Of a stretch of DNA of 64,000 nucleotides, positions 1 through 8,189 are shown one piece after another. Position 1 is the first letter of the stretch; each line of letters starts with the position of its first letter. The stretch lies in NCBI GenBank assembly GCA_963717705.1, contig CAVQWT010000002.1:496001-560000 (forward strand), written 5' to 3'. The position numbers and the translations under genes are program-made. The notes beneath the pieces were generated by a model. The model saw nothing but the letters and a program-made list of their open reading frames with translations, searched no databases and was not told where the DNA came from. The DNA is from CAVQWT01 sp963717705. Lineage in GTDB: Bacteria > Pseudomonadota > Gammaproteobacteria > Burkholderiales > Casimicrobiaceae.

Positions 1-646
1 GCAGCGGCGCGCCGGGGAATTTCTCCGCCTCGGCGAATTCGTCGTACAGCACCCGCAGCTTGTCGAGATAGTCGTCCGCCGCCATCTGCCCCAGCAGGTC
101 GGCGGTGCCCAGCGCATAGCCGATCGTGCGCTCGGTCTCGTTGCGGAACTTGAGCGCCGGCAGGTCGACCTGCACGCCGGTGCAGCTGATCATGTTCTGG
201 ATGGCGAAGACGTCGCCCGCGGAATAGCCCTTGGCGCCGAGGAACTCCTGGGCGAAGGCCGCGCTGCGCTCGACGTGGATCGCGGTGTACTTGGCACCGG
301 TTCCCTCGGGATCGTCGCTGCGCTTCAGGTACCCGGTGTCGTGGAACAGGATGGCGATGAGTCCGAGCTGGAACGCGCCGGCGTCGACCGCGGGCGCGGC
401 GCCGGCGGCCTGGCGTCCCTGCAGGAGCTGGGCGAGGCCGATCGTCCCCTGCAGCGTGTGCTCGAGGTCGTGGTAGCGCGCGTCGATGGGCAGGTACCCC
501 GGATGGCGGCCCTCGAAGCAGTCCCGGGCCCAGCCGAAGGCGCGCGCGACGAAGCCGTGATCCCCCGCGGGATACATCGCCTGGTAGATCGCGTGCACTT
601 CGCGCTGGACGGCGTCCGGATCGCGCGTGTCAACCCGTCGAAACAT
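1..646 (-). CDS. HD-domain protein, partial (3' end outside window)
   Basis: The reading frame opens with ATG at 646 and runs off the left edge after about 215 residues. The start is preceded by AGGAG seven bases upstream on the minus strand. The protein starts MFRRVDTRDPDAV and carries the HD-superfamily metal ligands in YHDLEHT (about residue 58) and LFHDTGY (about residue 101), the pattern of HD/HDc phosphohydrolases and related metal-dependent domains. Nothing in the visible part fixes the substrate. No GYP motif and no partner domain are seen, so nucleotide or cyclic-dinucleotide hydrolysis is only a family-level possibility. The gene is transcribed away from the large broken gene at 940-7992, from which it is separated by a terminator. 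Confidence 0.8.
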   Translation of the reverse strand, partial: MFRRVDTRDPDAVQREVHAIYQAMYPAGDHGFVARAFGWARDCFEGRHPGYLPIDARYHDLEHTLQGTIGLAQLLQGRQAAGAAPAVDAGAFQLGLIAILFHDTGYLKRSDDPEGTGAKYTAIHVERSAAFAQEFLGAKGYSAGDVFAIQNMISCTGVQVDLPALKFRNETERTIGYALGTADLLGQMAADDYLDKLRVLYDEFAEAEKFPGAPL

Positions 647-939
647 GAAGCGTCTCCTGCCGATTGCGGCGGTTCGCGGCGGCCGCCGCCGGGACCGGCG
701 CCTGCGCCGCGGAGTCGGGCCGCTCGGTCACAATGCGCCGCCGCGGCCATCCACCGGGGGTCCACCGTAGCACGGCCGCCGTGCGGGTCGCAATTGGAGA
801 GTGACCGTTTCATGACCACCGCGGATGCAGGCTTTCGTTGCACTGCAGCGAAGCGACCCCGACACGCGATCGGACGCAAAGAAAAACCCCGCGTGATCGC
901 TCACGCGGGGTCGGCCTGCGATGCCCATCGATCGACCGG
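647..939. other. Intergenic region, 293 bp
   Basis: This gap lies between two minus-strand genes. It holds the strong terminator of the upstream gene (878-910) and the ribosome-binding site of the HD-domain gene. No conserved open frame is evident. The long plus-strand open frames crossing it are antisense shadows. Confidence 0.5.
878..910 (-). terminator. Rho-independent terminator of the 940-7992 gene
   Basis: Read on the minus strand there is a perfect 10-bp stem, CCCCGCGTGA / TCACGCGGGG (887-896 and 901-910), with a 4-base loop followed by TTTTTCTTT. It begins 30 bases after the TAG stop at 940-942. Stem, loop and U-tract are all in the right order, so this is one of the clearest regulatory sites in the window. 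Confidence 0.9.
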
Positions 940-3441
940 CTACGGCGTGCCGTAGATCTCCGCGCTGTCGAGCGCGTCGTCGGCGTCGGCGTCGTCGTTC
1001 GCGCCGCCGGTGACCAGGATGCCGGTGATGTTGCCCGCCGCGTCCTCGAGCGGCGTCGCCGTATGTCCGGCGCGCTTGACCTTCATCGACGCCATCGACG
1101 CGAGCGGTGGCCCGTAGACGTCCGACTCCTCCTCGGCATACCCGCTCCTGCTCCCGCCCGCGGCCAGCGCGCGGCCGTTCGGCAGCTCGGACAGCGTCAG
1201 GTCGCGGCGCGCGAGCGAGAGGTTGCCCACGCCCGTGGTGCTCCAGGTGCCCGTCGCGGTGTTGTAGACGTCGGCGGTGGCGAGAGCGGTGCTGCCGTTC
1301 GCGCCCCCGGCCACGAGGATCTTGCTGCCGTCCAGGCCCAGCCCGACCGCGGCGTGCGAGTGGCGTGCGGCGATGCCCCCCGTGGACGCCGTGCAGGACG
1401 TCGCGTCGCAGATCGTGTAGGTCGCATGCGTCACGTAGCTGCCGCCCGACTTCCGGCGCCCTCCGACCACCAGCACCTTGCCGTTCGGCAGCGCGGTGGC
1501 GGTGTGGTGCTCGCGCGGGGTGTCGAGCGTCGGGCCGCTAGCGTAGGTTCCGGTCGTCGGGTTGTACACGATCGTCGAGGCGAGCGTGTTGCCCGAGTTG
1601 TCGGCGCCGCCGATGACCAGCACCCTGCCGTCGAGCAGCAACGTCGCCGTATGCCACGAACGGTTCGACGACAGCGAGCCCGCCGACGACCAGGTCTTCG
1701 TCGCCGGATCGAACGCCTGGACGCTCGAGTTGCCGCCGCCGAACACGACCACCTTGCCATTGAGCAGCAGCGTCGCGGTGTGGCCAGCGGCCCTGCTCGG
1801 CAGGTTGCCCGCCGCGACGAACGTGCGCGTCACCGGGTTGTACAGCTCCGAGCTCCCCTGCGCCCTGTCGGCACGGTCGAGGCCGCCGGCGATCAGCACC
1901 TGGCCGGCAAGCGGTCCCGACTCGAAGCGCGTCGCCGTGTGGTACAGGCGCGGCTTCGTCATCTTCGCCGTCAGCAGGGTCCAGACGTTGGCGAGGTCCG
2001 ACGCAGCGATCGCGATGGTGCGCGCGACCGGCGTGGCGGCGGCGAAGTTGGTGTCGCCCGGCTGGCTCGCGGTGATCGTGCAGCTGCCCGCCGCGGTGAG
2101 GGTCAGCGTCGACCCCGAGACCGTGCAGTTGCCGGTCGCGGCGAATGCCACCGTCAGCCCCGACGTGGACGTCGCCGTCAGCGGGATCGGCACCGTCGTG
2201 AACGTCCGGTCGCCCGGGCCCGCAAAGGTGATCGTCTGCGCTGCCTTGCCGATGGTGACGGACTGCAGCACCTGCGGCGCGGCGAGGTAATTGTCGCCCC
2301 CCGCCTGGTCCGCGGCGATCGTGCAGGTTCCCGCCGACTTCATCGTCACCGCCGTGCCGATGACCGTGCACACCCCGGTCGTCACCGGCACCGAGAACGT
2401 GACGGCTCCGCCGGCAGCGCTCGCGGCAACCGAGAACGTCCCGGTGCCGCCGTTAACGAACACCGGCGCCGGCGTTACCGTCGGGAAGCTGATCGTCTGC
2501 GCCGCCTTGTTGATGGTGACCGTCTGCTGCGCGGTCGCCGCCACGTAGTTCGGCAGGCCCGGCTGGTCGGCGCGGATGATGCAGTCGCCGGCCTTGACGA
2601 TGGTCGCGGTGGTGCCGCCGGTGACCACCGTGCAGACGCCGGTGGTCAGCGACGTGAACGTGACGGCGCCTCCCGCCGCCGTAGCGGTCAGGCCGAACGT
2701 CCCGCCCTGGGTCCAGGTCTGCGGCGGGACCGGGGTGAACGCGATGGTCTGCGCCGCCTGTCCGATCGCAAACGTCTGGGGCACGCTGGTCGCCGGCTGG
2801 TAGTTCCCGTCGCCGGCCTGGCTCGCCGTGATCGTGCAGCTGCCCGCGCCGGTGATCGTCACCGTGCTGCCGCTGACCGAGCAGCTGCCGCCGGACCCGA
2901 ACGTGACCGCAAGACCGCTCGACGCCGTCGCGCTGACCGCGAACGGCGCTTCGCCGAAGATCTTCGCCCCGAGCGGGCCGAACGTGATCGTCTGCGCGGC
3001 CTTGTTGACGGTGAAGCTCCGCGTGACCTGCGGCGCGGCGTTGTAGTTGGTGGCACCGGCCTGGTCCGCGGCGATGGTGCACGTGCCCGCGGCGAGGATC
3101 GTCACCAGATCGCCGCTGACCGCGCATACCGACGCGGTCTGCGAGGCGAACGTCACCGGGTTGCCCGAAGCCCCGCCGGTGGCCGCGACCGTGAACGGCG
3201 CGTCGCCGTAGGTCTTGTCCGCAAGCACGCCGAAGTTGATGGCCTGGTCGCCCTTGATGATGACCGGCTGCGTCACCGTCACGCTGGCGAAGGTCGGGGT
3301 GCCGCCCGCCGAAGCGACGAGCGTGCAGGTTCCCGGCGCCACGGCCGTGAGCGTGTAGGTGGTGACCCCCGCGGACTGCGTGGAGGACAGCGTGCAATAC
3401 GGGCCCGGCGGGCTCGGCGTCGGTTCCAGCCCGACCGTCAC
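940..3441 (-). CDS. C-terminal open segment: Ig-like repeats and kelch propeller
   Basis: This is the last uninterrupted segment of the broken gene. The apparent start at 3441 is internal, because homology continues upstream in this frame to about 3550 (AQTIDFGAAGGGGLPASI). The N-terminal two thirds hold about five to six tandem domains of roughly 85-90 residues, each built around AAQTI-F, a G-C-V strand and CTI-ADQ/ASQ, typical of bacterial Ig-like/MBG surface repeats. From about residue 495 come kelch repeats (RLYHTATRF, GGLDRADRAQG, AGHTATLLLNGKVVVFGGG, WHTATLLLDGRVLVIGG), which should form a beta-propeller. These are adhesion or binding modules rather than enzymes. The frame ends 30 bases before a strong terminator. 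Confidence 0.65.
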   Translation of the reverse strand: MTVGLEPTPSPPGPYCTLSSTQSAGVTTYTLTAVAPGTCTLVASAGGTPTFASVTVTQPVIIKGDQAINFGVLADKTYGDAPFTVAATGGASGNPVTFASQTASVCAVSGDLVTILAAGTCTIAADQAGATNYNAAPQVTRSFTVNKAAQTITFGPLGAKIFGEAPFAVSATASSGLAVTFGSGGSCSVSGSTVTITGAGSCTITASQAGDGNYQPATSVPQTFAIGQAAQTIAFTPVPPQTWTQGGTFGLTATAAGGAVTFTSLTTGVCTVVTGGTTATIVKAGDCIIRADQPGLPNYVAATAQQTVTINKAAQTISFPTVTPAPVFVNGGTGTFSVAASAAGGAVTFSVPVTTGVCTVIGTAVTMKSAGTCTIAADQAGGDNYLAAPQVLQSVTIGKAAQTITFAGPGDRTFTTVPIPLTATSTSGLTVAFAATGNCTVSGSTLTLTAAGSCTITASQPGDTNFAAATPVARTIAIAASDLANVWTLLTAKMTKPRLYHTATRFESGPLAGQVLIAGGLDRADRAQGSSELYNPVTRTFVAAGNLPSRAAGHTATLLLNGKVVVFGGGNSSVQAFDPATKTWSSAGSLSSNRSWHTATLLLDGRVLVIGGADNSGNTLASTIVYNPTTGTYASGPTLDTPREHHTATALPNGKVLVVGGRRKSGGSYVTHATYTICDATSCTASTGGIAARHSHAAVGLGLDGSKILVAGGANGSTALATADVYNTATGTWSTTGVGNLSLARRDLTLSELPNGRALAAGGSRSGYAEEESDVYGPPLASMASMKVKRAGHTATPLEDAAGNITGILVTGGANDDADADDALDSAEIYGTP

Positions 3442-4092
3442 CGGCTGGCCGGCGTTGGTCGTGACCGTGAACGTGGCGGTGCCCGGGACCGTGATCGAGG
3501 CCGGCAGACCGCCCCCACCCGCAGCGCCGAAATCGATGGTCTGCGCGCGCGATGGTCAATGCCGGCAGCGATGCCGTGACTCCCGTGTACGTCGCGTTGT
3601 CGGCGAAGCTCGCGGAGACGGCGTAGGTGCCCGGCGGAAGTCCCGTCGGCGGCAACGATGCGCGTCCGAGGTAGTCGGTGATCGCGACCAGGGTCTTCGA
3701 GCCACCCGCACCGGAAACCGAGAACACCACCGTCTCCTGCAGCAGCGCCTGCGTCTTGCCGCCGATGGTCGCGGTCAGCGTCGCCCCGACCGCCGGCGCC
3801 GCCGGCGCCGTCAGTGTCGAAGGCGCCTTGTTGATCGTCAGCGCCGGGCCGGTCGTCGACGAGGCCGCGAGGGTGTCGTCGCCGGCGAAGGACGCGGTGA
3901 TCGGGTAGCTTCCCGGAACGATGGCGACCGGGACGTTGACGGTGACTGTCCCGTCGGCGCCGGTAGTGCCGGCCCGGGCGGCGCCGCCGATGGCGACGCG
4001 CACCGACTTGCCGGCCACCGGCTGGCCGCCGGACGTGAGCGCTGCGGTGACGGCGAGGCTGTCGCCGAACGTGGCGCTGGCCGGCGCGGTGA

Positions 4093-7000
4093 TCAGCGCC
4101 ACCGCCGAGTCGCTCGGCGGCGCACCGCTGATCGCGTAGTACAGGCCGCGGTTGTCGTCGAGCGTGACGAGGCCGGTGCCGCTCGCGGCCTGGACGACGT
4201 AACGCAGGCTGGCGGGCGCCGTCGGCAGCCGCCCCATCCAGATCCGCGAATCCTCCACTGCGCACGCAGTCGGCAGCGGCGCACCGGCTCCCGCACGAAC
4301 GCACTGGTCGAGGTCGAGCGACTGCCACACCCCGAGCCCGTCCGTATGCGTGACCCACACCTGATGGATCGCCGCCTTGGGATCGCCGACGACCTGCGCG
4401 GCAAACGCGATGCCGCCGTTGTCGGGCTGCGCGTCGACGCCGACGACGGTCGGCGCATCGGACAGCGCCACCGTGCCCAGGTTGCCGCTGTAGTAGAGGC
4501 GAAGGTCGAGGTTGCCGTAGCTGCGCAGCGTGCTGGTGCCGGCCTCGATGTCGAACGCGCGGTGCTGCGCGGGCGTGACCAGCAGGCTGGTGCCGCCGCC
4601 GCCGGACAGCGCGCCGAAGTAATTGACGGTCCACGTCCGCATCGGGAAGAAGACCGGCGAGACGAACGGGACGTGGACGCCGCGAAGCTCGGTCGTCGGC
4701 GCGCCGGTGAGCGGGACGATGGTCGAGTCGGTGTAGGTGCCGCCACGGAATCCGACGCCGCGCAGGACGATGGTCCCGTCGGTCGGCGTGACGTTGATCG
4801 CCGCCAGCGGCAGCGCCGGTTCGGCCGGATTCGACACGACGCCGTCGGGGCCGCTGAGCCAGGTCGCCAGCGGAGGTCGGCGAGGCGAGCGGGTTGGCCT
4901 GGACGTTGGTGAGGCTCACCGTCGTTTCTCGCGACACCCGTGTTGCCGACCGACAGGTCCCTGGTCCGCAACCCGAGCGTCGCCGCCGGGCCCGAGGCCA
5001 CCGCCTGCGGCGTCACGGCGCCGCCGGTGCCGCTGCCTCCGCCGCGGTTGTTCGGCATGTTCACGCCGAGCATCGGCAGGCCGAACAGCGTCGCTTCGAG
5101 CAGCGCCTTTTCGTGGATGCCGCGGATGTCGGGCGTGGCCGCGAGGTACTCGAGCTTGGCCTTGACCAGCGCCTCGCCGATCGGGACCGGGCCGGTCCCG
5201 GGCAGCAGCTGCCGGGCGAAGTTCCGGTAAAGCCGCTCGCTGTACTCGATGAAGTCGGTGTCGCCGTACTGGTAGCCCGTGCCGGCGATCAGCGTCGCCT
5301 TCTTCTGCGCGAACGCCTGCGTCCAGTCGAGGGTCTGCGTCACGCCCGGAATCGCGTCGGCGTCGACGATGTTGTAGCCGGAGTGGCAGCCGGCGCTGAA
5401 CACGATCGAGTTGGTCAGGTTCACCGACGAGGCGGCGAGGTCGGTCGTCAGCAGACTGGTCTTGAAGTCGGCCGCGAGCGCGCTGTTGGCGCTGAAGTGC
5501 CCGGCCAGGAACATGATGTCGTGGCGGCTGCCGAGCAGCTTGGCGCCGAGGTCGGAGGCCTTCCAGGACAGCGGGTCCTCGGGCGACAGGTTGTTCGGCG
5601 CGATCAGCGTGTCGGAAGGCACGCCGGTGCCCCTCTGCAGTTCCGTCTGCACGGCATTCGCCGCGTCGGCCAGGAAGTCGTAGCCCGTCACCAGCGACGA
5701 GCTCGGGACGACGACCCCGCCCGTTTCGATGTAGGCGTCGATGAGCCCGGCGATTTCCGTCGGCGACTCGACCAGGCGGCCGACGGCGAGTCCGGGCACC
5801 GGGAAGTTGCTCGTGCGCAGCGACACCTGCGTGCCCGCGCCGTATGCGTCCTGGCCCAGCACGAAGTCGCGGCGCAGGCTCGCCTCGGACGCCGAGTTGC
5901 TGTCGACCGGCGGCACGTAGCCCGATTCCTGGCCGAGCAGGCTCTGGTCGGGGTAGCGGAAGAACGGAATCGCCGAATCGCCGCCGACGATGACGACGTA
6001 CTTGAGGTTCGGGTTGTTCGCGCGATACGAATCGACGATGCCCTTGATTTCCTCGGCGAGCAGATTCTTCGCGAACGGACAGGCCGGATTTGCATCAGCC
6101 TGGGCCTTCTTGGCCGCCACGCCCGCGGCGGCGGCGACGTCGACGACGACGCCGGCGACATCGGGACGAATCCTCAGCGCTTCGAGCTTGTCGGCGAGGG
6201 TGCCACCGCCGGCGACAGCGGCGGAGAGCGGCGTCTTCGTCGAGTCGGTGAGTATTACCGTCTTGATGCCGGCGCCGGGAGCGGCCGTGCGCGCGGTCAG
6301 CGCGGTGTTGGTGACGGCGTCGCAGGACGACGCGGTCTTCGCCAGCGTCACCGTGAACTGGCTGGCGGTCGACTGCGCGGTGCCCCGGCCGGCGACGCGG
6401 ATGTAGAAATCACCCGCGTTGTTCCAGGTGTTGACGACGACCGCCTCGTCGACGGTGCCGGGCGTGGCCGAGACGCCGATGATGCTGCGCGTCTGCGCGC
6501 TCGAGAACGCCTGCGCGATTTCCGTCGAGCTGAACACCGACGGCGAGAATACCGACGGCGAGAACACGCTCGGGCTGAACACCGACGGCGAGAATACGCT
6601 CGGGCTGAACACCGACGGCGAGAACACGCTCGGGCTGAACACCGACGGCGAGAACACGCTCGGGCTGAACACCGACGGCGAGAACACGCTCGGGCTGAAC
6701 ACCGACGGCGAGAACACCGACGGCGCGTACGCATCGGGGCTGAACACCGACGGCGAGAACACGCTCGGGCTGAACACCGACGGCGAGAACACCGACGGCG
6801 CGTACTCGGCCGAGAGCCTGGTCAGCTCCGCCGTGTTCGCCGGCGCGAGCTGGCTCAGGAACGCCGCGCCGATGTCCTTGAACACGGCGAGGTCATAATC
6901 GGCCGGCAGCCCGGACAGGTTGATCTGGATCCGCTGGCCCGGCCGGGCGGCGAACTTGTACCAGCGCGCCTTGCCGGGCGCGTCGATGTAGTCCCTGGCG

Positions 7001-7992
7001 GTGGTCACGCCGCCGAGGTCGAGCGCCTTGGGCCAGAAATCGTTGTCGGCCGAGCTGGCGATGCAGGCGGACATCGCGGTCGTGACCGGCGACGTCACCT
7101 TCACGGCGACGAAGTTGCCGGGGGGAACGCCCGAGACGACGACCGGAGCGGCCGCGGTTCCGAAATAGCCTTCCCCGTCGGTCGTAACCGCGACCGGGCT
7201 TCCTGCGGACGTCCCGCCGCCGGCGAGCATGCCGTCGGTGCAGGACGTCGCGGTGAATGCCTGCAGCGTGATCGGCAGGCTGGGCGAGCCGTCGACGCGG
7301 CCGATCAGGTAGGCGTTGGTGCTGCCGGTCGCCACCACGCGGAGCAGGGCCGGCGTCGCGAGGTCGGGCAGCAGCGTAACGCTGACGTCGTCGAGCGCGA
7401 CGCCGAACGGGCTGATGAAGATGTCGTCGGACTTGAACTGCAGGTACATCGACGCGCCGGTCGCCTTGACGGTCCGTTCGACGGTGCGCCAGTTCATGTT
7501 CGTCTTCGACGACGAACCCGTGAACGTGAACTGTTCCTTCAGCGTGAACGTTCCGCTGGCGCTCGGGCCCCAGCGGACGGTCATCTTCGGCGCGCCGAGG
7601 ATGCGGTCGGGGTTGCGCGCGTACTTGAAGCGCAGCAGGTAGCTGCGGCCCGGCTCGGTGGGCACCACCTGCGCGACGGAACCGGGTCCGTTGCCGTTGA
7701 GGTCGATCGACTGCAGGCCTTCGGCCGGCTGCCAGTAGCCCTTGATGTGGTTGATCGAGTTGCCGCCGATCACCCACGGCGCCAGCGTGGCGGCGCCCGC
7801 GAACTTGGTGTCGAAGGTCGAAGCGCGTACGACCGCCGGGGTCTCGAATCCGCCGTTCACCAGGACGTTGGTACCTGGCGCAGCGGCCAACGCACCGCCG
7901 GTGGCGATTGCCAAACCGGCAACCGCGACCATGGCGCCGAGGGCATTTCGAACAGCCGACCGATACACGGCACGCACGGTTTGCTGGTTCAT
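4093..7992 (-). CDS. N-terminal open segment: C25 (gingipain-like) cysteine peptidase with VFSPS repeats
   Basis: This is the first uninterrupted segment of the broken gene. The 1,299-codon frame is authentic only to about residue 1,018 (RDLSVGNTGV); after that the translation turns into arginine-rich shadow until the stop at 4093. Residues 1-36 form a signal peptide (LGAMVAVAGLAIATGGALA). The VFSPS repeats lie at about 395-487. A caspase-fold peptidase of the C25 type follows, with YVVIVGGDSAIPFFRYPD, a candidate catalytic His in FLAGHFSAN (about 830) and a candidate Cys in SAGCHSGYN (about 869). Family members are extracellular or cell-surface peptidases. The His-Cys pairing is a direct reading; activity and specificity are unknown. 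Confidence 0.7.
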   Translation of the reverse strand: MNQQTVRAVYRSAVRNALGAMVAVAGLAIATGGALAAAPGTNVLVNGGFETPAVVRASTFDTKFAGAATLAPWVIGGNSINHIKGYWQPAEGLQSIDLNGNGPGSVAQVVPTEPGRSYLLRFKYARNPDRILGAPKMTVRWGPSASGTFTLKEQFTFTGSSSKTNMNWRTVERTVKATGASMYLQFKSDDIFISPFGVALDDVSVTLLPDLATPALLRVVATGSTNAYLIGRVDGSPSLPITLQAFTATSCTDGMLAGGGTSAGSPVAVTTDGEGYFGTAAAPVVVSGVPPGNFVAVKVTSPVTTAMSACIASSADNDFWPKALDLGGVTTARDYIDAPGKARWYKFAARPGQRIQINLSGLPADYDLAVFKDIGAAFLSQLAPANTAELTRLSAEYAPSVFSPSVFSPSVFSPSVFSPDAYAPSVFSPSVFSPSVFSPSVFSPSVFSPSVFSPSVFSPSVFSPSVFSPSVFSPSVFSPSVFSPSVFSSTEIAQAFSSAQTRSIIGVSATPGTVDEAVVVNTWNNAGDFYIRVAGRGTAQSTASQFTVTLAKTASSCDAVTNTALTARTAAPGAGIKTVILTDSTKTPLSAAVAGGGTLADKLEALRIRPDVAGVVVDVAAAAGVAAKKAQADANPACPFAKNLLAEEIKGIVDSYRANNPNLKYVVIVGGDSAIPFFRYPDQSLLGQESGYVPPVDSNSASEASLRRDFVLGQDAYGAGTQVSLRTSNFPVPGLAVGRLVESPTEIAGLIDAYIETGGVVVPSSSLVTGYDFLADAANAVQTELQRGTGVPSDTLIAPNNLSPEDPLSWKASDLGAKLLGSRHDIMFLAGHFSANSALAADFKTSLLTTDLAASSVNLTNSIVFSAGCHSGYNIVDADAIPGVTQTLDWTQAFAQKKATLIAGTGYQYGDTDFIEYSERLYRNFARQLLPGTGPVPIGEALVKAKLEYLAATPDIRGIHEKALLEATLFGLPMLGVNMPNNRGGGSGTGGAVTPQAVASGPAATLGLRTRDLSVGNTGVARNDGEPHQRPGQPARLADLRWRPGSAAPTASCRIRPNRRCRWRRSTSRRPTGPSSCAASDSVAAPTPTRPSSRSPARRRPSFAASTSRSSRRSSSRCGRGPSITSARCPAAAAPACWSRPRSTARSTSRPAPARCAATATSTFASTTAATWARWRCPMRRPSSASTRSPTTAASRLPRRSSAIPRRRSIRCGSRIRTGSGCGSRSTSTSAFVREPVRRCRLRAQWRIRGSGWGGCRRRPPACVTSSRPRAAPASSRSTTTAACTTRSAVRRRATRRWR
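6532..6806 (-). repeat. Tandem repeats encoding about 17 VFSPS pentapeptides
   Basis: The DNA is mostly a 30-bp unit made of two near-identical 15-bp halves, tandemly repeated. Read on the minus strand it encodes S-VFSP over and over, interrupted once by DAYAP. The array lies inside the C25-peptidase frame at about residues 395-487 and always keeps frame. Near-identity between copies implies recent expansion by slippage or recombination. The sequence (no charges, one Phe and one Pro per five) suggests an extended linker or surface stalk. Confidence 0.9.
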
Positions 7993-8189
7993 GTCGACAC
8001 TCCCTCGTGGCCTGGCAAGGGAGGCGTTTTAGCACGCGCTGTACGTGCGCGCAATGGTCGCACCAGCCTTGTGCGCCACCTGTGCATCACAAGTCGTCGC
8101 GACGGTTATGCCGATGTCATCAAGACGGCATTTTTGCGGCTCGACTCGCGGTCCGGGTGCGGCCGCAGCCCGCCGCGCGCCGAAGGGCG
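7993..8189. other. Intergenic region upstream of the C25-peptidase gene
   Basis: 197 bp between two minus-strand genes. It is less GC-rich than its surroundings and should hold the promoter of the 7992 gene. A good ribosome-binding site (GAGGGAG) precedes the ATG at 7992. I could not assign confident -35/-10 boxes. Confidence 0.4.

Larger units (their letters stand above)
940..7992 (-). pseudogene. Giant exported C25-peptidase / Ig-like / kelch protein, broken by three frameshifts
   Basis: One ancestral gene of about 2,350 codons. It starts at ATG 7992 (GAGGGAG seven bases upstream) and ends at TAG 940. Homology passes through three reading frames, with switches near 4935-4950, 4870-4900 and 3545-3560. 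Each shift is in the same direction, so the last segment returns to the first frame. Order of parts: signal peptide; galactose-binding-like region; VFSPS repeats; C25 caspase-fold peptidase; a linker containing RETTVSLTNVQANP; a beta-rich segment (about 4860-3560); Ig-like repeats marked by AAQTI and CTI-A motifs; kelch repeats (HTATLL, VLVIGG). The third break sits in a GCGCGCGC run, where the expected ARAAQTI is shortened. Either the gene is inactivated or the assembly has indels; the well-kept coding in all segments fits recent damage or error. Confidence 0.75.

Noticed and set aside
838..3579. 913-codon plus-strand open frame opposite the Ig-like/kelch segment
   Set aside because: Arg-rich shadow without recognisable domains; the minus strand carries repeated AAQTI and kelch motifs.
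6532..6806. 30-bp direct repeats resembling a CRISPR array
   Set aside because: There are no unique spacers; the units are contiguous, stay in frame and encode VFSPS repeats.
8108..8135. Hairpin ATGCCG...CGGCAT followed by TTTTT, on the plus strand
   Set aside because: The stem is only 6 bp with a 12-base loop and no plus-strand gene ends upstream; both neighbouring genes are on the minus strand.
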